A DNA stretch of 64,000 nt. Origin: Bufo bufo. Taxonomy: Eukaryota > Chordata > Amphibia > Anura > Bufonidae. Position numbers and translations under genes: made by a program. Within the stretch, counting starts at the first letter, position 1. Each line of letters starts with the position of its first letter. Where the stretch lies: the NCBI RefSeq assembly GCF_905171765.1, contig NC_053390.1, positions 213,161,359 through 213,225,358 on the forward strand, written 5' to 3'. Under the pieces are notes generated by a model. It was given only the letters and a program-made list of their open reading frames with translations, did not search any database and was not told where the DNA came from. This document shows, one piece after another, positions 1 to 10,188 of the stretch.

Positions 1-500
1 CTAAATGGGAATCTCACAGCAGGTCCTATGCTTATCCATTTTGCGTAGGAAAATAGCTCTTTCTATAGATGGGAGTTAAAAAAAAACAAAAAAAAACCTG
101 GAAGCTGTTTTTCAAAGATCCATTTTTGTGGACTGAAAATTGCATATGGCTGTGTGTATCATGAATCTGCTGAGCTCCTCAGACACGATATCCTCCTGCC
201 CCAGATCAGACTGTTTGACGAGACCGGTTCCGCTCAGAATGTGGACTGTGAGGTGCATTTGTTCTGGAGTACTCGGCACATTTTGATGTTTCTCTCTGTA
301 ATTGTGAAATGCTTAGAAAATGTTAAGAAAAGGGAACATGGATATAAATGTCTGCCCTCCACACATAGGTCTGTCACGTTCTGTTTTTGTGCACATTATT
401 TGTAATTCTTTTTGGAGCGGTATATGAGATGATGATTCTGAGGTTGTGAAAAGCACTGAAATAAGAAATAAAACTGCAGAATTTTACTGCCTAAGGATTA
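1..500 (+). other. Possible tail of an unidentified transcript, with a polyadenylation signal
   Basis: This stretch lacks the palindromic repeats that fill the following kilobases. An open frame runs from about 154 to 405 (83 codons), and its first 45 or so codons have mixed, protein-like composition. An AATAAA lies near 466-471. This could be the last exon and 3' UTR of a gene that begins outside the window. I do not recognise the protein and no splice acceptor is convincing, so it may also be chance. Confidence 0.15.
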
Positions 501-826
501 TTTATACTAAAGAGCCTTTGAATAAAGGGAGGTTGGGTGAACTGTGGACACGCTGTGTATATTTTTTTTGCTTTTCCTACATACACACTTGAAAACGTTT
601 AATTTAAAGGGGTGTTCTGGGAGTTTGAAATTGATGGCGTATGCTTAAAAGAGGTTACCAATATCTGATTGGTGGGGTCCAACTTCTGACACCCCTGCCG
701 ATCAGCTCTCTGTACAAGCTGCGGCACTCCAGTGAGCATTGCGGCCTCTTCATAGGCCAGTGATGTCATGTTAATTAGTCACAAGACCTATTTGTAACTC
801 TGTCCTATTTAAGCTAATGGGCCTGG

Positions 827-1444
827 CAGGGGCGTCGTTAGGTCAAAACATTCGGGGCTTGAGCCCGGATGTTTTGTCCAGTGCCCCGAATGTTATGCTG
901 GCCTGGTAGAATTTTTTTATTTGGCTATTCCAGGGCCCTTTGATATTGATTGGACCTGGGCAACCTACCACAGATCATCCCCCCTCCCACTCCCTTTGTA
1001 CTTGTTTCGCTGATCCGCTACTTGTGGGCTGCGCGGGCATGAGTTCAGTCACTAAGTTGCACAATCCCACCCTGCGGCGCATGATCCCGAGAGACCCGCC
1101 GCGGGAGGTCTCGCGGAATCAAGCGCCGCAGGATGGGATTGCGCACCGAATTGACTGAACTCATGCCCGCAAGAAGCGGATCAAGTACGTGGGGGGTGAT
1201 CTGTGGGAGTTGCCCAGGGTCCACTCCCATTAATATTAAAGGGCCAAGCAAAGATTTCTGCAGTGGTGAAGAAATGAAACATAACAGATATTGGAAAGTT
1301 ACCGAATGTTGTATTATATAATGACTGCAGTACTGCACTTCATTTGTGTAAACCAGAACACCCCTTTAAGCATGCTTTTTAATGTGCAATTTCAACACAG
1401 TGGGTTTGTGCCCCGGATGTTTTCAGACCCTAGCAACGCCCCTG
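827..1444. mobile_element. Non-autonomous hAT-type element (CAGGGGCG family)
   Basis: The termini are inverted: CAGGGGCGTCGTTAGG on the left and the complement of CAGGGGCGTTGCTAGG on the right. The flanks carry a perfect 8-bp target duplication, GGGCCTGG, at 819-826 and 1445-1452. An 8-bp duplication with CAG-type ends indicates a hAT element. There is no transposase. A palindrome at 930-1246 lies inside. It shares its inner flank (in reverse orientation) with the element at 30431-31662, so the two belong to one family. Confidence 0.8.
930..1246. repeat. Imperfect palindrome within the hAT derivative
   Basis: The left arm starts CAGGGCCCTTTGATATT and the right arm ends with its approximate complement, AATATTAAAGGGCC. 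The GC-rich centre around 1090-1130 folds back on itself. The same palindrome occurs at 31291-31538. The short frames read here are mirror images of one another and are not genes. Confidence 0.7.
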
Positions 1445-1625
1445 GGGCCTGGGCTGCAATACCAAACAAGGCCGCTATGTAATGTACGGAGCTGTGCTTG
1501 GTATGCTGTAAGGAGGTAGCAATGCTTGCTGCAGCCTCTTCAGCTGATCAGCCTGGGTGTGCCGATCAAATATAGATGACCTGAGGAGAGACCATCGTTA
1601 TGGAATTTCTGGAAAACCCCTTTAA

Positions 1626-2031
1626 AGAGGACCATTTACTGGTCCCGACGTTACAATATTAGTACCTGGTAGTATAGGGTATTACTATGTAAGTGCATTT
1701 TTCTTTTCCTTTTCAGATGCGCTGCTCCATTCCCCTGCTGCCCCCCCCCCCCCCCATTAACTTTTGCCGCTCTGTATGCTAATTAGTAGCATCAGTTCAG
1801 GGAGGAGGAGACAGCCGCGTTTCTCAAGAGGTGTCCCCTTCCCCTTGAGAAACATGGCCGTCTCCTCCTCCCTGAACTGATGCTACTAATTAGCATACAT
1901 GGCGCCAAAAGTGAACAGGGAGAACGAAGAAGCGCATCTGAAAAAACAAAGTGCCCTGACATCTACTAGTAATGCACTATACTGCCAGGTACTAATATTG
2001 TAACGTAGGGACCAGTGAAAGGTCCTTTTTT
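1626..2031. repeat. Palindromic MITE
   Basis: The arms match in inverted orientation. 'GTTACAATATTAGTACCTGG' on the left recurs as its complement near 1990-2005. A second inner pair (about 1774-1900) carries the inverted TGCTAATTAGTAGCATCAG motif. The centre is a GAGAAAC/GTTTCTC loop. There is a poly-C tract at 1740-1756. Non-coding. Confidence 0.7.
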
Positions 2032-2536
2032 AAAGGTTCCATAAGGATTTTATCTGCTTCTTCAGTATGGTGGCAGGATGCCACAGCTTCCTATAGTAGT
2101 CCTCCATCAATGGCTATGGGAGACAGACTGTTATCCTTATACATACATCTGCCCTCCTGCGATTCAGGATCACTCGCTGCTGGGACTATATATAATCTTT
2201 GGAATTTTTTTTCATTTTATAAGCCATACAGTTTTGTTTTTTTCCATTTGCCTGAATACATGCTGATCAGATCACTGCACAGGTATACACAACTGCATTT
2301 GTATCTGGTGACGGCAAACATCTGCACTGACAGATCTTATTTGAGTCACTGTTTCCTATGATTTGCGCTCAGAAATAGGTCAGATGTTCACCACAACACA
2401 TCAGAGACATTTTTACAAAGGACTGGAAGACATAGTGTTCTGCATGTTCTTTTCATAATTGCAAGTACATTACAACATGTTCCTCCACACTTTATATTCA
2501 CACAACTATAAATATATTTTATTTTTTATATTTTAA

Positions 2537-2846
2537 GGGTCACTAACTTTTTACATAGAGGCCTATCACAAATTGTGATTGGTGGGGGTCTGAGTGCTGA
2601 GACCCTCCTGATCCCTAGAATGAGTGGAGAGAAGCGCACACATCGCACGCTCTCTCCTTGCTACCAAGGATAGAATTGAGACTGGCCAATACATTTGTAG
2701 ACTGCAGGGGAGAGCACAATGTGTGTGTTTCTCTCCCCTCGTTCTAGGGATCGGTGGGGTTCTTGGCACTCTCAGACCCCCCCACTGATCACAGCATTTG
2801 GTATGTCTCTATAACATCAAAGGTTTTGGGAAAAGTTAATGACCTA
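2537..2846. repeat. Palindromic MITE, degenerate
   Basis: The left part contains GTGGGGGTCTGAGTGCTGAGACC followed by ATCCCTAGAA (split here for length). The right part has the inverted counterparts TTCTAGGGATCGGTGGGG and CTCAGACCCCC. The ends (TAACTTTTTACATAGAGG and CTATAACATCAAAGG) are diverged. It is related to the element at 3140-3375. Non-coding. Confidence 0.55.
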
Positions 2847-3139
2847 TTAAAGTATGAGCTCAAGTTGTTAAAATATGGCCACAGTATAGAAATCTTATTC
2901 CCCAATGCTGTGAGACAAACCAGCAGAATTAAGGTTTACTGTTTGACAGCCTGTATTCTAGTGCAGATTGATACACAACAGTCTATGGCTGTTGATGAGA
3001 TATATGTAGTGGCAGGATATTTAATTGCACCCTGCTCTACCTTATTACTAGGTTACTCCCCCTTTGTATAAGGAGTACGGTAATTCCAATAATTCAGTTC
3101 CTTATTATACAATACAAGAATAGGTTCACCACAAGCAAT

Positions 3140-3375
3140 TTAAAGGGTCTATAACTTTTCACAAAACTTTTGTCATAGATACATATCAAAAGATTACATC
3201 GGTGGGGGTCTGAGCACTCAGACCCCACCAATCCCTAGAATCAGGGGAGAGAAGTGCATGCATATTGCTCATTTTTGGGATCAGTGGGGATCTTAGTGCC
3301 CAGACTCCCACTCATGTAAACTCTTTATATGTCTATGACAAAAGGTTTGTGAAAAGTTAGTAAAAAAGCCTTTAA
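3140..3375. repeat. TTAA-flanked palindromic MITE
   Basis: It begins TTAAAGGGTCTATAACTTTT and ends GAAAAGTTAGTAAAAAAGCC-TTTAA. Inner inverted pairs are TTTTGTCATAGA / TCTATGACAAAA and CAAAACTTTT / AAAGGTTTG. TTAA at both ends suggests mobilisation by a TTAA-specific transposase encoded elsewhere. Non-coding. Confidence 0.65.
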
Positions 3376-3993
3376 ACTTTTTGTGATCTGGGTTGTATTG
3401 TAGCCTTGGATACTCTTTCCTATGGCCTTTTGTATTGTTTATGAAGAGTGACTAATGTATAGGTTTTTACATTTTCTTGTCCCCTAGTAAAGCAATAAAC
3501 TGTAGGAGTCTGGATGACATTTGCAGACTATCTGTGCTCCTCCTTGAAAGCAAATTTGTATCTAACTTTTGGACCTGGTTGCATTAATACAATTGGCACA
3601 TGATTTTCCTAGCAAAAGCACACAAAAAACTGTCATTTTTCCTTTTTAAGAAATGTTGTTCGAGCTGCTTTCAGAATGCCTTCAGGGTCTGCCACTTTTA
3701 CCTGAGGGGGAAAAAAATACAGAGGTCAGTCATGCAAATTGAGATTTATCATGGACACTTGACAACATTTATGTTGGGCTCTTCGACACTAACATTGACC
3801 ATACACATAAGATTGGCTGAACCTGCCGAGATCTGTGGGACTGGCTGACTGCCAAATGTATATGGGGGGCCTCTCTATTCTTTCCCCAATGTCCCATGTC
3901 TGAGGAGAGAAGGACCTGACTCTTGGATTGCAACATGCCCACTCCTTTTGCAGTCACCAGAGGTGTTTTTCAGCAGCTACTCCACTTTCCCTA

Positions 3994-4222
3994 TTAAAGG
4001 GGTTGTCAAGTTTTTACAGTTTCCCCAATCCACAGGATAGGGAATAACTAGCCGATCACTGGGGGTATGAACGCTGGGACCCTCACCGATCGCGACAATG
4101 GGAGTCCCTTCCCCCGTTCTGATGGAGCAGCAAGCCCCAGTGATCGGACTCTGGGTGATCAGCAAGTTATTCCTTGTCCTATGGATAGGGGATAACTCAA
4201 AAGCTTGGCAGAACCCCTTTAA
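3994..4222. repeat. TTAA-flanked MITE
   Basis: The ends are TTAAAGGGGTTGTC and AACCCCTTTAA with TTAA on both sides. Inner inverted pairs include GGATAGGGAATAACT / AGTTATCC-type blocks and CCGATCACTGGGG / CCCCAGTGATCGG. A classic short frog MITE. Confidence 0.7.
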
Positions 4223-4301
4223 GAATACATGAGAAGGAGGGGCCAGGAGAGATGGCTGTGTGCTGACGGCTATCAAATGTTTATGGGCAGCCTAAGAGAC
4301 C

Positions 4302-4648
4302 TTAAAGGGTAACTGAGTTTTAGAGCTTCTGACAAATGGAGGCATAGCGCTAGGATATGCCCCCATTGTGTGATACTTCACCTTCACCAAGAAAAGGGCG
4401 GGGAAGGTGGCCATTTATTTCTATGGGGCCACTGAAAATAGCCGAGTGCTGGAAATTAATGGGAGTGGTGGCCGCAGAAGAGCGGCATGCTCCCATTCAC
4501 TTTTATGGGGCGAGCACTTGGTAGTGGCCGGGGTCCTCCAGCCCTCACTCTCCCCACTCCGTTCTCGGTGTGGGACCCGCACCTATCAGACAATGGGGCA
4601 TATCCTAGCGATATGCCCCAATTGTCTGTGATAGAAATACCCCTTTAA
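4302..4648. repeat. TTAA-flanked palindromic MITE
   Basis: It starts TTAAAGGGTAACTG and ends ATACCCCTTTAA. The inner pair CGCTAGGATATGCCCCCATTG and its inverted counterpart CAATGGGGCATATCCTAGCG mark a palindrome. It has the same terminal type as 3994-4222. Non-coding. Confidence 0.65.
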
Positions 4649-5256
4649 CTTCTGCTTTTGCTGGGGACAGTGTGAGGATCCATTCCAGCCTCTTCCAGTT
4701 TGCTCTGGTCTGTATATAATGGCTTCTAGCTGACAGAGTGCACTGCTCCTGCATCCAGCAGTTCTCCGCAAGACTAATACAGGCAGTCTGTCAGTACAGT
4801 ACTGCTCTAGACATTCTTTCCCATACTTCTAGGCCAATCACCAGTCAGCCCTATACTAATCCTTGCCCCCCATCCTCACACACATGGTGTGTTAGAGACA
4901 GTTTATGCTCACAGCACAGAGATCTAGGACTCAAATACACATGATCATGACAGCATAGAGAGGGAATGATAATTGCAGGTCACTGAAGACAGTTTATGGG
5001 GGAGTTTGAGAAGAAAGATTCAGAACACAAGGGCACATTGATTCTGCATCTCTTTACAAGGTCTTTTCCCCATCTGTGCTGTAATCAGTCTAGTGAGGGA
5101 AGTTGACTAACAAACAAACTAAAACCAACACATGCAGAGGCAAATGAAGCCTATTACAACAGGAGTAAGAAATGCACTTACTATGTGCTGGCAGATGTGG
5201 CTGTCTGTACACATAAAACAGCAGTCTGAGATGCTGAACGTTATGCAGTATTCAAG
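4649..5256. other. Stretch with no gene seen
   Basis: Ordinary AT/GC-mixed intergenic sequence. I see no long open frame with protein-like composition, no clear inverted termini and no tandem repeat. Confidence 0.4.
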
Positions 5257-5620
5257 CACTGAGCCCTGGATGGGGAAGGGGCCTCTGCACTGAGTTTAGA
5301 AGCACACTGAGCTCTGGAGCAAGCCAAGTTTATCTTTGCTGCTAAGGAGGGAATTCACCTTGTGAGGGTTCATGCACACAAACATATTTTTTGTCTGCTG
5401 TCTGTATGTGTATGTCCGTTCTGTGGCATCCGCAAAGAATAAGATATAGAATATATCCTAATTTTGTCTGCATTACGGACATGGATAGGACTGTTCTATT
5501 ATAGCCCGTGACGTTCCGTTCCACAAAATACACACAGCTGGAATCTGCAATTTGCCCTAACAGTGAGTGGACAGCAAAACTGCTAGAAGGGAGACACATA
5601 GTGGCAGAGACTTCAGAAGT
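5257..5620. repeat. Copy 1 of a dispersed ~365-bp direct duplication
   Basis: The segment from CACTGAGCCCTGGATGGGG to GCAGAGACTTCAGAAG recurs at 7523-7906 in the same orientation with scattered substitutions and short indels. It includes half of a 'TTCATGCACACAAACATA' palindromic MITE of the type that is complete at 62395-63025. Confidence 0.8.
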
Positions 5621-7522
5621 GTTTTTTGGGGTAGATAATAGGAAAATATTTAATCAAAGCGATTTACAGATTTGTTCAGGTTCACCTAAAGTGACGAGTT
5701 GAGAAGTAGTTTGAAATGTTAGTGCCCATTTAAGGTAAGCGGATGCATCATGTGTCTGTTATAAAACTACCACAGAAAAGATGTATGTTGGGTAAAACAG
5801 ATTTTGGCGATCATCCAACCATCTCTTGTGCATGTGGGCCAGGTAGTTACAGATACTTTTGTTTTTGGGGTGTTAAGGTGCCTGCCAGCAGCTTTCTTCT
5901 CTCTCACTTTCACAACACATGTATGCTTATCTGAGCATATATGTAAATGGGGCAACAGGAGAGGTGGCTGTCAACCAATGAGTGGTTGGTCGACAGTTAT
6001 CTCGTGTATGGCCAGTTTAACAGTCCTTTTTGGAATTTCCTTAAAGGTTTTGCCCACGATAATTAAAAATCTCAGATGACCCCTATATTGGCTTAAAATA
6101 AAATAAAAATATAATCACCCCTATCTCCAGCGCCGTTCTCTGCGGCACTGGTCCTATTCTTCTGCCACTTTTTGTTTACAGACAGTAACGACCTACCAGG
6201 ATACAACACATCACCACTGCAGCCAATCACTGTCCTCAGCAGTCTGCCCCAAGTACTGAGTAAATTAGTCAGAAGTGATCAGGTAAATGCTGTAATCTGT
6301 TCTGTTCAGCCTTCTTCAGTGAAAAAGGGTCAATATTTGTCTTGAGCCTATACACTGCCCTGCTCAATCACCGCTGCATACAGAAATGTGGAGAACCGTT
6401 ATCCAAGAAAATCCAAGCATAGCTTGGTTAAAACAAAAAAAAGAATTTGCCCTTTACTCTGTGCTCATTTGACTTTCAGCTGAGCACTTCAGTATCTGAG
6501 TAATCTGAGAAAGACTAGTTACACGGGATGTGCTACCTGACCGTCCCATTTAAAAGGCTGTAATTGTTAGAGTATTACTGGCAACCTTTCAAATATCTCA
6601 GCTGTCCAGCCCTCAACTGGATTGTCACTAGGATTAAAAGCAGGATAGCAAAACTTCAGTGTGGTCATACATCCCCTATCATAGCCAATGTGATTAAAGA
6701 GGGCCTGTCATCTCTCTTGACATGTCTTAATAAGTAATTGTATTCCCCATATTTTATTAGAACTCTGCATTGTGCTTTTCTATGTTATTACTCCGCTAAG
6801 TTATGATTAAATTAACAACTTTGGGTCACATCCAAAAATATTGTTGCGCTCAACCATGTTTGCCAAGAATTTTGTCTTCGTGGCTTAGTCCAAGAATAAA
6901 TGAAAGTCCTGCTTGGCTAGAAACAGCTCCTCGCTGATTCCTGACGCTCTTTTTAGCTGTTAAAGATAATCTGCATAGTGCAGCAGAACCACCAACTTCT
7001 CATTGGGAAATTCAGTAAGGTTTCTTATGCTCCCGGACAATGAAAAAATACAAGTATACCACACGGTCAAAAAGGCTTGAAACTGTTCAAGAGGCATCTG
7101 CCCGATAACCCACTCTCAACTAGAATTTTGCCCGCATAACTTTCAGACTTAGATTTTTTTCTGAAATATAATGCAGACGGATCCGTTCTGAACGGATACC
7201 ATCGTTTGCATTATAGGAGCGGATCCGTCTGTGCAGACACCGAAGTGTGAAAGTAGCCTTATTCATTTATTCTTGCACCTACTGACACAAACCTCTTAAT
7301 ATTTCCCAATATTACACTGGTTGAGCGTGACAGAATTTTTGCATAGAATTATGTAATTTTGGGGCATTATTGTTTTTTTACACCTGTGAATTTTTTTAAA
7401 TTGTGAAACTGCTTTTGTACCATCTAATTTGTGCTGTTAGTGTAGAGACACTTTCTTTGACTGTGTCAATAGGGATGTCCAGTTGTCTGTTAATACATTT
7501 CTAGGAGGAGTAACAGGAGCAG
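5621..7522. other. Intergenic spacer between the two duplication copies
   Basis: About 1.9 kb without a convincing gene. It holds fragments of MITE arms, for example a palindromic GCAGACGGATCCGT / ACGGATCCGTCTG-like pair near 7170-7235. All open frames are short and repeat-derived. Confidence 0.4.
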
Positions 7523-7906
7523 CACTGAGCCCTGGATGGGGAAGGGACCTCTGCACTGAGTTTAGAAGCACACTGAGTTCTGGAGTAAGCAAAGTTTGTC
7601 TTTTCTGCTAAGGAGGGAATTCACCTTGTGAGGGTTCATGCACACAAACATATTTTTTGTCTGCATTCGATCTGCATTTTTTGCGTCTGCTGTCTGTATG
7701 TGTATGTTCGTTCTGTGGCATCCGCAAAGATATAGAACATGTCCTACTTTTGTCTGCATTACGGACATGGATAGGACTGTTCAATTATAGCCCGTGACGT
7801 TCCATTCCACAAAATGCACACAGCTGGTATCCGCAATTTGCCCTAACAGTGAGTGGACAGCTAAACTGCTAGAAGGGAGACACATAGTGGCAGAGACTTC
7901 AGAAGT
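7523..7906. repeat. Copy 2 of the dispersed direct duplication
   Basis: Same sequence as 5257-5620, in direct orientation and about 2.27 kb away. Compared with copy 1 it has an added TTCGATCTGCATTTTTTGCG-type insert near 7665-7690. It stops 13 bases before the gypsy LTR at 7920. Confidence 0.8.
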
Positions 7907-7919
7907 TCTAAGAAAAACC

Positions 7920-8684
7920 TGTCACAATTCTATAGGGATAGTGCAGCCATAAGCTCCACCCACTCCACTATCCCTACCTATTTGCACGGTCCGCAACTGG
8001 ACGGAAGTCCCTAGCTTAAGTACGTGCAGGGGTCTACAGGGAGAGAACAAGGTGGGAGAAAACAAAAGACTAAGACAGAAATGTAAGCTACCAGGCTGGG
8101 TAGTAACCAAACAAGCAAATAACCAACCATAAGCAAAACCAGAAGTTGAAGTCGAGTACCAGGAGGTCACATCAGTACAAAGGAATAACACAGGATCAAG
8201 GTCAAATACAAGCCGAGGTCAGGAGCCAGGAGATCACGTCAGTACAAAATTATTACACAGGATTGAGATCAAAATACAAGTCAAGGTCAGGAGCCAGGAG
8301 GTGACGTTAGTACAAAGGGATTACGCAGGATCAAGAGTCAAATACAAGCTGATGTCGAGTTCACAAAATCACGCATGCAGGAAATTGCTAGTGGAGAAGT
8401 AAGACCAATCACAAGCAACTTGTGGCTGGCAAGTTGCGTTTTAAATAGGCCAGACTGAATGATCACGTGACGTGACCCTGCGTCAGCCCCAGCCAAAACC
8501 CTGAGTGCCGACTCATATCCGTCCTGGTCGTTGCCTAGGCGCTAAGGAATAGTGCGCCGCCGGGTCCTCCCCACCCCCTTGTTGCCAGGGAGATGAGGAC
8601 GCCGGCCACGTCCGACGCTGGCTCCTCCTCCCTCTTTATCAGCGGTGCTGCAAGGAGGGAGCGCACCGCCGGTTCCCTGTTACA
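7920..8684 (-). mobile_element. Gypsy-type 3' LTR, minus orientation
   Basis: Read on the minus strand, this block starts TGTAACAGGGAACC and ends GAATTGTGACA. A purine-rich tract (AAGGGGAGGCAC on the minus strand, 8685-8696) sits directly upstream, which is the expected polypurine tract next to a 3' LTR. It contains imperfect internal repeats of about 65 bp built around 'CAGGAG-(G/A)TCACGTCAGTACAAA'. The same LTR recurs inverted at 9267-9827 and as a terminal fragment at 10040-10188. Confidence 0.75.
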
Positions 8685-8765
8685 GTGCCTCCCCTTCCAC
8701 GAGGGGCCACTGGACCCTTACTAACCGGAGCCGGTTTCTCAGGGTGTGCCAGATGAAATTTCGAA

Positions 8766-9062
8766 TCAAACTAGTAGCATGCATTTTATTCGCTGGCACC
8801 CAAAACCTCTCCAGTGAACGAAATACTGCAAAGAATTACGAATTTTCCTTACATCAAGGATTCTAGAAACCTCATATTCTAGTTGACCGGCAACCCTCCA
8901 CTGGTGATGGAAACTCCTGTGCAGGAGATACAGATGGCACATACTTTTGAGTAAAGCTTTGTGAAACAGATTATGAATACGATTGGAATCGGGTAATAGT
9001 AACTTAAAAGACAGGGTTAATGATCTCGATAATCTCATACGGACCAATAAATCGAGGTTCAA
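8766..9062 (-). pseudogene. C-terminal piece of a gypsy pol with chromodomain
   Basis: This 98-residue minus-strand frame ends just before the polypurine tract of the adjacent LTR. Its second half reads like a chromodomain: 'EYEVSRILD', then 'LQYFVHWRGFG' (residues about 62-87). The same region of the intact element at 25229-29560 reads 'EYEVSNILD' and '[11 protein letters not shown]'. The part before the chromodomain keeps traces of the '[10 protein letters not shown]' motif (as 'NLFHKALLKS'). The rest of pol is missing, so this is a remnant of a chromovirus-type integrase tail. Confidence 0.75.
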
Positions 9063-9071
9063 GAAGTTACT

Positions 9072-9266
9072 TTAAAGGGAACCTTTCACCGGGATTTTGT
9101 GTATAGAGCTGAGGCATGGGTTGCTAGATGGCTGCTAGCACATCCGCAATACCCAGTCCCCATAGCTCTGTGTGCTTTTATTGTGTAAAAAAAAACTATT
9201 TGATACATATGCTAATGAACCTGAGATGAGTCCTGTCCCTGAGATGAGTCAGGGACAAAACTATTC
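9072..9266. repeat. Fragment of a TTAA MITE inserted in the gypsy remnant
   Basis: It starts TTAAAGGGAACCTTTCACC and contains GATGAGTCCTGTCCCTGAGA next to its inverted partner GATGAGTCAGGGAC. It separates the pol remnant from the inverted LTR. The right terminus is not clear. Confidence 0.5.
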
Positions 9267-9827
9267 CTTAGCGCGGCCGGCGTCCTCCATCCCCTAGGCA
9301 ACGAGCAGGTGCAGGAACGAGCACCGACGGATATGAGTCAGCGCTCAGGGTTTTGGTTGGAGCTGACGCAGGGTGACATGACGCTGGCCACGTCACGTGA
9401 TCATTCAGTCTGGCCTATTTAAAAGGCAACTTGCCAGCCACAAGTTGCCTGTGATTGGTCTTACTTCTCCACTAGCGTTTTCGTGCATGCGTGATTTTGT
9501 GAACTCGACCTTGGCTTGTATTTGACTCTTGATCCTGCGTAATCCCTTTGTACTAACGTCACCTCCTGGCTCCTGATCTTGGCTTGTATTTTGACCTCAA
9601 TCCTGTGTAATAATTTTGTACTGACGTGATCTCCTGGCTCCTGACCTCGGCCTGTATTTGACCTTGATCCTGTGTTATTCCTTTGTACTGATGTGACCTC
9701 CTGGTATTTGACTTCGGCTTCCATTTTATTCTGGTTTTGGTTATTTGCTTGTTTGGTTACTACCCAGCCTGGTAGCTTACGTTTCTGTCTTTTGTTTTCT
9801 CCCACCTTGTTCCCTCCTTGTAGACCC
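9267..9827 (+). mobile_element. Inverted copy of the gypsy LTR
   Basis: This block is the reverse complement of roughly 8030-8545. The match starts near CCTTAGCGC and runs through GGATATGAGTC, CACGTGATCATTCAGTC, GACGTGATCTCCTGGCTCC and TTGGTTATTTGCTTGTTTGG to GTAGACCCCTG. Divergence is moderate. It continues into internal pol sequence on the plus strand, so LTR and internal region were inverted together. Confidence 0.7.
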
Positions 9828-9859
9828 CTGACTGATTTTGTTAATTCTCGCCGTCTTCT

Positions 9860-10030
9860 TCCCAGGTTCCGGAGGCTGATTTTGTAATTAAAGAACGGTG
9901 CACAGTCTGTGCCCAAGTTCAGTCGAACCTGAAGAAAGCCCAGGAGGTTCAGAAGTTTAATGCGGACAAAAGGCGTTCTCGAGGTGTACATTTTGGGTTG
10001 GGAGACAAGGTGTGGTTGTCCGCCGGCCGC
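9860..10030 (+). pseudogene. Fragment of gypsy integrase C-terminal region
   Basis: The plus strand encodes a stretch reading 'AQVQSNLKKAQEVQKFNADK' followed by a basic segment and 'GLGDKVWLSA'. The corresponding region of the intact element is the '[10 protein letters not shown]...[10 protein letters not shown]' segment (residues about 1278-1303). It is antisense to the pol piece at 8766-9062, showing internal inversion. No start, no complete domain. Confidence 0.65.
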
Positions 10031-10039
10031 ACTGAGGAA

Positions 10040-10188
10040 GAGTGCGCCGCCGGGTCCTCCCCACCCCCCTGGTTGCCAGGGAGATGAGGACGCCGGTCAC
10101 ATCCGACCCCGGCTCCTCCTCCCTCTTTATCAGCGGGACGCCGGCGGTGCTGGAAAAATTGGGAGCACACCACCGGTTCCCTGTTACA
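10040..10188 (-). mobile_element. Truncated gypsy LTR start, minus orientation
   Basis: These 149 bases match about 8545-8684 of the left LTR: GTGCGCCGCCGGGTCCTCCC, GGAGATGAGGACGCCGG and CACCGGTTCCCTGTTACA. The bases just outside (AAAAC at 10189-10193) match AAAAC at 7914-7918, one base short of the left LTR edge. This hints at a 5-bp target duplication around the whole 7920-10188 composite. Confidence 0.65.

Larger units (their letters stand above)
604..1625. repeat. TTAA-flanked MITE split by a later insertion
   Basis: The left end begins with TTAAAGGGGTGTTCTGG and the right end finishes with AAAACCCCTTTAA, so the termini are inverted and flanked by TTAA. The body between them is interrupted by the hAT derivative at 827-1444. 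The AGGGG/CCCCT ends and TTAA target are typical of the abundant frog MITEs of the piggyBac/Kolobok type. There is no coding capacity. Confidence 0.55.
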
